From contig JAZDHB010000119.1 in NCBI GenBank assembly GCA_043806415.1, positions 1-17,168 on the forward strand: 17,168 nucleotides of DNA. The letters run 5' to 3'. Under the pieces are notes generated by a model. The model was given only the letters and a program-made list of their open reading frames with translations. It had not been told where the DNA came from and searched no databases. The stretch is from CAIXYX01 sp043806415. GTDB taxonomy: Archaea > Micrarchaeota > Micrarchaeia > Anstonellales > Anstonellaceae. The translations under genes and the position numbers were made by a program. Positions 13,827-17,168 of this stretch are shown in pieces (the first letter of the stretch is position 1; each line of letters begins with the position of its first letter).

Positions 13827-16187
13827 ATGGTGTTTATCTTCCAATCCGGGCCGGTGTACAAGAACGAGCCCGAAAGGAACGAAGCTGAAAAAGAGGGATG
13901 GAAGAATGTGCGGGACAGCATCATCAGCAAGACGGCCCCGTACGTCAATCCGGTCGTCTCGAAATTCACGCCGGTCAAGAAAACGGTTGAAGACAGCGGA
14001 ACGGACCTGGTGGCCGCCCTGGAAGTGATTGGCAGCTGGGCGATCGTGATCGCCATTTCGGCATTCCGGCGGCGCGGCACCATCAAGGACGCCACGCTCC
14101 CCCGTTTCGCCATCACGCTGCAGGAGCGGCTCGAGCGGCTCGTTCTTGAGAACACGGTGGAGAATCCCAATCGGATGGTGAGCGTAAAGTTCGTGAAATT
14201 CATCCGAGAATACGCACGGGAAAGCAACTGCACTTATCAGGACGCCCAGAAAAAGTTCGTCGAGCTCACGCTGGACAACATCTACGCTAATGAGAGCACC
14301 GGAGACGTGAGGACCAGCCTCAAGACCAAGAAATTCATGCGCGGCCGGCCGTTCGGCAAGGACTGGAAGAATTTCTGGAAACGGCGGATGGGACTTGAGA
14401 AGCGGCTTCCGGGCGCCGTCGATGCGGCGATCCGCCAGATGGGCATATGGGATTTCAATTATTCCGAATACCTGACCGTGCGAAGGCTCGGCGACGTCCA
14501 ATATGCCAAGACCATCGACCCTGCGGCGAACGCCCGCACAACGCGGGAAGTGCTCAATGAGCTCAAGGCAAGCGGAATCATATTCAAGGACGAGGGAAAA
14601 ACGCTGGCCGAAATCGGGAAATACGTGGAATCAGACAAGTATGCACTCTCCTTAAAGGAGAACGGCCGCTCGGTCAGCGTGATGAGGCAGTCCGGAGCTT
14701 TCCAGATTTTCAGCGACAACATGGAAGGAATGAATACGTTCACGAAGAGCGTGAAGACGTTCAGCAAAGAGGTGCTCGACGACTGGAAATTGAGGGCGTC
14801 TTTCAAGAATGGCGTAAGAACGTTCAGCAAAAAGGTACGCGACGGCTGGAAAGGCAATGTGGAACTCGGCGGAAGCGAATATGCCCAAGAGTACCGCCGG
14901 CAGATCATCGAACACATCAAGGGGAACTTCGGCAAGCTCTTCTTCGATCAGGAAGCGCACGTCATCAACAAAGCAATCAAGAAGAACCCGAATTTCTGGA
15001 ACGATCTGACCGAGAAAGGAACCATCGGCAACGCGACCCGGGATGCGATCCGAGCCAGGGTGCGCTGGCCGGAAGCGTTGGTCAACGAGGGCGGGGCAAG
15101 AGAGGCGCTTGAAAAACACACCAAGATTGCCAAGATGGAAAAGAGCGCGTGGGACACATGGAGCCCCTACTGGAAGATGAGCTTATCCGACCGCCTGATG
15201 GCCGGCTGGTGGAAACCAGAGGATAAAGTGTTCATACCGGGCCTCAAAGGCAGGCTCGAGGGGAAAGTGATCGAGGGCATGATAAAGACGCAGATTCATT
15301 TCAAGAGCATCCGGCCCAATAATGCCATCACCCGGGGGGCCGTATATGCCGCCGCGATATATACCGCCCCGCCGCTCTTGACATATACGATCCCGCCCGT
15401 CGCGGAATACTTGTACGACAACCCGGAAACGGCCGGATACGCCTTTTCGGCCTTGTTGGCCGGATACTCCATCCGGTCTTTTTACAATGGCCGGTGGATC
15501 CGCGGCACGCTGGCAGCCGGAGCGGCGTCTGGACTGACGTATATACTCATAAGCGGCCCATCGTCCGTTCCAGTGAAACAGAAAAAAATCGATCCGAATC
15601 AGAAGCCGGATTACTCGGCCAAGACCGCGTGGCAGGATCCAGATCCGTGGTATAAGGCAGACATCAAGAAGGGAATCCTGCTCGAAGGCGAGACCGTGAG
15701 CGGCGCGCCCTACACCAAGGGCCGGGCGGCCGTAGGCATCGATTTTACGCGGACGGAATTCGTTGAATATTATTTCATATCCAAGGCCCCGCCCCCAGAC
15801 ATGAGCAATGTGCCTGAATTAAAGGTATACGAGATGAACGGAAACATGCCGGCAAGAAACACCGGCCTGCTCTCGATCCGCCTCCTCCCGAACGGGGTGG
15901 CGTACGGCCAGGATGGCATGATCGAATACGTAAAGAACGGTCGATCGTACGTCCCCGTATGGAATGCAGACCTTTCAAAAGCGGAGGACATCTCGCTCCG
16001 GGTGCGAGTCTACAAGGACGGCAAATGCGGCATCATCGGCTGGACGACGGACGGCCAGGAAGTCGTGCCCTACAAGGAAATCGACATCCCGGACAAGACG
16101 GCGTGGAACGGGATCGTGAACTCCCCGCCGGGCTCGTACAAACTGTACGAGACGGTCCGAATCTATCCGGCACAAGAGAAGAAATAG
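13827..16187 (+). CDS. large multi-span membrane protein, third operon gene
   Basis: 786 residues. Family not recognised. One membrane helix near 64-80 (ALEVIGSWAIVIAISAF), then a Lys/Arg-rich helical region of about 400 residues, three more hydrophobic segments at about 503-528, 536-551 and 560-580, and a C-terminal domain of about 200 residues that looks beta-rich. Residues 305-346 hold a tandem 21-residue repeat: each copy has V-x-T-F-S-K-x-V followed by D-x-W-K. The protein shares spaced motifs with the second operon protein (KDxKxF, G[FI]WD, RExLxE, ENGR/RNGR), suggesting common origin. The start at 13827 follows the GGAG site; ATG 13821 is the alternative. The gap to the preceding stop is 17 bases. 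No function can be assigned. Confidence 0.82.
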   Translation: MVFIFQSGPVYKNEPERNEAEKEGWKNVRDSIISKTAPYVNPVVSKFTPVKKTVEDSGTDLVAALEVIGSWAIVIAISAFRRRGTIKDATLPRFAITLQERLERLVLENTVENPNRMVSVKFVKFIREYARESNCTYQDAQKKFVELTLDNIYANESTGDVRTSLKTKKFMRGRPFGKDWKNFWKRRMGLEKRLPGAVDAAIRQMGIWDFNYSEYLTVRRLGDVQYAKTIDPAANARTTREVLNELKASGIIFKDEGKTLAEIGKYVESDKYALSLKENGRSVSVMRQSGAFQIFSDNMEGMNTFTKSVKTFSKEVLDDWKLRASFKNGVRTFSKKVRDGWKGNVELGGSEYAQEYRRQIIEHIKGNFGKLFFDQEAHVINKAIKKNPNFWNDLTEKGTIGNATRDAIRARVRWPEALVNEGGAREALEKHTKIAKMEKSAWDTWSPYWKMSLSDRLMAGWWKPEDKVFIPGLKGRLEGKVIEGMIKTQIHFKSIRPNNAITRGAVYAAAIYTAPPLLTYTIPPVAEYLYDNPETAGYAFSALLAGYSIRSFYNGRWIRGTLAAGAASGLTYILISGPSSVPVKQKKIDPNQKPDYSAKTAWQDPDPWYKADIKKGILLEGETVSGAPYTKGRAAVGIDFTRTEFVEYYFISKAPPPDMSNVPELKVYEMNGNMPARNTGLLSIRLLPNGVAYGQDGMIEYVKNGRSYVPVWNADLSKAEDISLRVRVYKDGKCGIIGWTTDGQEVVPYKEIDIPDKTAWNGIVNSPPGSYKLYETVRIYPAQEKK

Positions 16188-16207
16188 GTGAAAAAGGCCG
16201 CAAATGG

Positions 16208-16214
16208 ATTTAAG
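16208..16214 (+). promoter_or_regulatory. TATA-like box upstream of the tRNA-Lys-like element
   Basis: ATTTAAG: counting 28 bases from its TTTAAG gives a transcription start near 16237, just before the tRNA-like GGGCTCG at 16242. The intact tRNA-Lys has only a weaker AT stretch (ATTATTT, 16386-16392) at the matching place. Confidence 0.4.
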
Positions 16215-16238
16215 AGGTTGCGCGCACAAATGTTTTCG

Positions 16239-16257
16239 CAAGGGCTCGTAACTCAGC
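16239..16257 (+). repeat. direct repeat, copy 1 (tRNA-Lys 5' end)
   Basis: CAAGGGCTCGTAACTCAGC, identical to 16411-16429. It covers the 5' acceptor strand, the D-stem 5' strand and the start of the D loop of tRNA-Lys. The further upstream flank AAATGTTT is also shared in part. Confidence 0.95.
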
Positions 16258-16386
16258 CATATGTGAGCCGATGTGTCGGCTCACAATTCGTCAGCCCTTC
16301 GGGCTGACGATGGCTACAGTGCCCCCGCAAAAATGCGGGGCCACTTATGGGCAACCTCGTGGTTGCCCATAGAGTGTCTGGCCAGA
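16242..16386 (+). pseudogene. tRNA-Lys-like 5' part with hairpin-expanded D loop and no anticodon loop
   Basis: It follows the intact tRNA-Lys in order: acceptor 5' strand GGGCTCG, D-stem ACTC (16251-16254), D-loop AGC, D-loop GCTA (16313-16316), D-stem GAGT (16372-16375), then the anticodon stem TCTGG/CCAGA (16377-16386). Between AGC and GCTA there is a 55-base insert with two hairpins; between GCTA and A/GAGT another of about 55 bases with two more. The seven anticodon-loop bases are missing, leaving TCTGGCCAGA. The T arm and 3' acceptor strand are absent. It cannot be a working tRNA as it stands. It may be a decayed copy or a structured RNA built on a tRNA frame. Confidence 0.8.
16255..16371 (+). 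ncRNA. cluster of four hairpins (structured RNA candidate)
   Basis: Hairpin 1 at 16263-16284: 9-bp perfect stem, loop TGTG. Hairpin 2 at 16289-16309: 9-bp perfect stem, loop TTC. These two are enclosed by a 6-bp stem, AGCCAT (16255-16260) with ATGGCT (16310-16315), forming a three-way junction. Hairpin 3 at 16319-16344: 7 bp plus 3 bp around a C-C mismatch, loop AAAA. Hairpin 4 at 16346-16371: 11-bp perfect stem, loop TCGT. The tRNA D-stem ACTC/GAGT would close the whole set. No T-tract follows, so these are not terminators. Known families not recognised. Confidence 0.55.
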
Positions 16387-16410
16387 TTATTTGGAAAAAT
16401 GTTTGAAAAA

Positions 16411-16429
16411 CAAGGGCTCGTAACTCAGC
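16411..16429 (+). repeat. direct repeat, copy 2 (tRNA-Lys 5' end)
   Basis: Second copy of the 19-bp repeat, in the intact tRNA-Lys. The two copies are 172 bases apart. A further 13-bp block, TAGAGTGTCTGGC, is shared at 16370-16382 and 16435-16447. Confidence 0.95.
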
Positions 16430-16488
16430 TTGGCTAGAGTGTCTGGCTTTTAACCAGAAAGCCGTGGGTTCGAATCCCACCGAGCCCG
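16414..16488 (+). tRNA. tRNA-Lys (anticodon UUU)
   Basis: Complete cloverleaf: acceptor GGGCTCG with CGAGCCC and G discriminator; D stem ACTC/GAGT with loop AGCTTGGCTA; anticodon stem TCTGG/CCAGA with loop CTTTTAA, anticodon TTT; variable AAGCC; T stem GTGGG/CCCAC with loop TTCGAAT. No intron and no encoded CCA. A T5 run follows 10 bases downstream and may end transcription. It decodes AAA and probably AAG. Confidence 0.97.
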
Positions 16489-16498
16489 TTGAAAATCC

Positions 16499-16503
16499 TT
16501 TTT
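16499..16503 (+). terminator. T5 tract after tRNA-Lys
   Basis: CCTTTTTATGG lies about 10 bases past the tRNA 3' end, a typical simple U-tract stop for an archaeal tRNA gene. Confidence 0.35.
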
Positions 16504-16540
16504 ATGGATACACGAACTATCCTCGCGCGTAAAAAGGCTT

Positions 16541-16566
16541 TTCTATTTCCAAAAACGCCATAGCAC
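16541..16566 (+). repeat. 26-bp direct repeat upstream of fibrillarin, copy 1
   Basis: Starts TTCTATTTCCAAAAACGC and ends CATAGCAC. It matches 16614-16639 with a single C/T difference; start-to-start distance is 73 bases. Function unknown. Confidence 0.9.
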
Positions 16567-16591
16567 ACAAGACGGCGGAAATGGAGGGCGC

Positions 16592-16609
16592 GCCGGCCAG
16601 CAGGCCGGC
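16592..16609 (+). other. GC-rich hairpin between the two 26-bp repeats
   Basis: GCCGGCC / GGCCGGC, a 7-bp perfect stem with loop AGCA, placed between the repeat copies. It has no following T-run. Confidence 0.6.
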
Positions 16610-16613
16610 TGTG

Positions 16614-16639
16614 TTCTATTTCCAAAAACGTCATAGCAC
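16614..16639 (+). repeat. 26-bp direct repeat upstream of fibrillarin, copy 2
   Basis: Second copy, with T for C at one place (AACGTCATAGCAC). It ends 42 bases before the fibrillarin ATG, so it may lie in the promoter or 5' leader of that gene. Confidence 0.9.
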
Positions 16640-16670
16640 CAGAAAAATGAATTCGGGACTGCATTGAAGC

Positions 16671-16674
16671 GGAG
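16671..16674 (+). promoter_or_regulatory. ribosome binding site of fibrillarin
   Basis: GGAG lies 7 bases before ATG 16682, so unlike most genes here fibrillarin has a 5' leader with a Shine-Dalgarno site. Confidence 0.55.
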
Positions 16675-16681
16675 AATCTCC

Positions 16682-17168
16682 ATGTCCAAAGTCATCGAAT
16701 TGTTCCCGGGCGTCTATCGCATCAACGGGCTGCTCGCCACGAAGAACCTCACGCCCACGAAGCGGGTGTACGGCGAGAAGCTGTTCGCGGCCGACGGCAT
16801 CGAGTATCGGCAATGGGATCTGTTCCGTTCCAAGCTGGCGGGCGCTATCTCCAAGGGCCTCAACCACATGGCCATCGCCCCCGGCTCGCTCGTGCTTTAC
16901 CTGGGCGCGAGCACCGGCACCACCGTATCGCAGGTGAGCGACATCGTCGGGAATGAGGGGGGCGTGTTCGCGGTGGAATTCGCCCAGCGCTCGATGCGCG
17001 ACCTTTTGCGCATGTGCGAGGAAAGAAAGAACGTCCTGCCGATCTTCGGCGACGCGCGCAAGCCCCGAGAATACGCCGAATACCTGGGCGGGGAGAAGGC
17101 GGACGTGCTCTACCAGGACGTGGCCCAGCCCGATCAGGCCGAAATCTTCGTGGCCAACGCGAAGATGT
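16682..17168 (+). CDS. flpA: fibrillarin, C/D-box RNP 2'-O-methyltransferase (cut by window end)
   Basis: The first 162 residues are present and the gene runs off the right edge. Archaeal fibrillarin with Nop5 and L7Ae forms the C/D-box sRNP that 2'-O-methylates rRNA and tRNA under guide RNA direction. Motifs: LATKNLTPTKRVYGEKL (18-34), EYRQWDLFRSKLAGAI (41-56), the S-adenosylmethionine site VLYLGASTGTTVSQVSDIVG (71-90), AVEFAQRSMRDLL (97-109), IFGDARKP (121-128) and DVLYQDVAQPDQAEI (141-155). The first 162 residues align end to end with the family without gap. Nop5, often next to it, is not upstream here; it could lie past the edge. A GGAG site precedes the ATG. Confidence 0.95.
   Translation, partial: MSKVIELFPGVYRINGLLATKNLTPTKRVYGEKLFAADGIEYRQWDLFRSKLAGAISKGLNHMAIAPGSLVLYLGASTGTTVSQVSDIVGNEGGVFAVEFAQRSMRDLLRMCEERKNVLPIFGDARKPREYAEYLGGEKADVLYQDVAQPDQAEIFVANAKM

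Noticed and set aside
16255..16371. CRISPR array or intrinsic terminator
   Set aside because: The four hairpins differ from each other in sequence and are not a repeat-spacer pattern; no T-run follows any of them.
16258..16429. A 172-base tRNA intron between two halves of tRNA-Lys
   Set aside because: The copy at 16414-16488 is complete without it, and the segment between is bounded by a duplicated 19-bp tRNA sequence rather than by a bulge-helix-bulge splice site.
8767..16488. Integrated provirus or plasmid ending at tRNA-Lys
   Set aside because: No integrase, replication, capsid or terminase gene is recognisable, and the duplicated tRNA end encloses only 172 bases, not the operon.
16253..16664. 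Minus-strand open frames across the tRNA (with GFEPTAFWLK- and GIRTHGFLVKSQTL-like peptides)
   Set aside because: These are the usual false proteins obtained by translating a tRNA gene backwards; they overlap the tRNA and the hairpins.

Overview
The window looks like a chromosomal piece of an archaeon with a fairly GC-rich genome. The evidence is an archaeal-type fibrillarin, an RtcB ligase carrying an intein, a short archaeal-style Dus enzyme, a tRNA gene without encoded CCA, and TATA boxes lying about 27-29 bases upstream of start codons with no Shine-Dalgarno site between (leaderless transcripts). A DPANN-type lineage such as Diapherotrites or Micrarchaeota would fit the gene mix and the many orphan proteins, but that is inference; no rRNA or marker in the window settles it.

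Left part (1-8661), mostly minus strand: a possible C-terminal gene fragment at the edge; a secreted or membrane-anchored protein of unknown function (172-957, -); a tRNA-dihydrouridine synthase (1068-1757, +); a GT3 glycogen synthase (1784-3703, -); a helical orphan (3896-4852, -); a VIT1/CCC1 family transporter (4885-5502, -); a hairpin plus T-rich terminator region; and rtcB interrupted by a 507-residue LAGLIDADG intein (5704-8661, -).

Right part (8662-17168), plus strand: a divergent promoter region, then a tight operon of three very large proteins (about 982, 685 and 786 residues) that I do not recognise. All have membrane segments. The second and third look like distant paralogs. After them comes a striking RNA region: an aberrant copy of the 5' part of tRNA-Lys whose D loop is expanded by four strong hairpins and whose anticodon loop is missing, followed 25 bases later by an intact tRNA-Lys(UUU). 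A 26-bp direct repeat pair and the start of fibrillarin (cut by the window edge) close the window.

Several genes concern RNA processing (Dus, RtcB, tRNA-Lys, fibrillarin), but they do not form one operon. The best candidates for undescribed biology are the hairpin-expanded tRNA-Lys-like element and the three-gene membrane operon.
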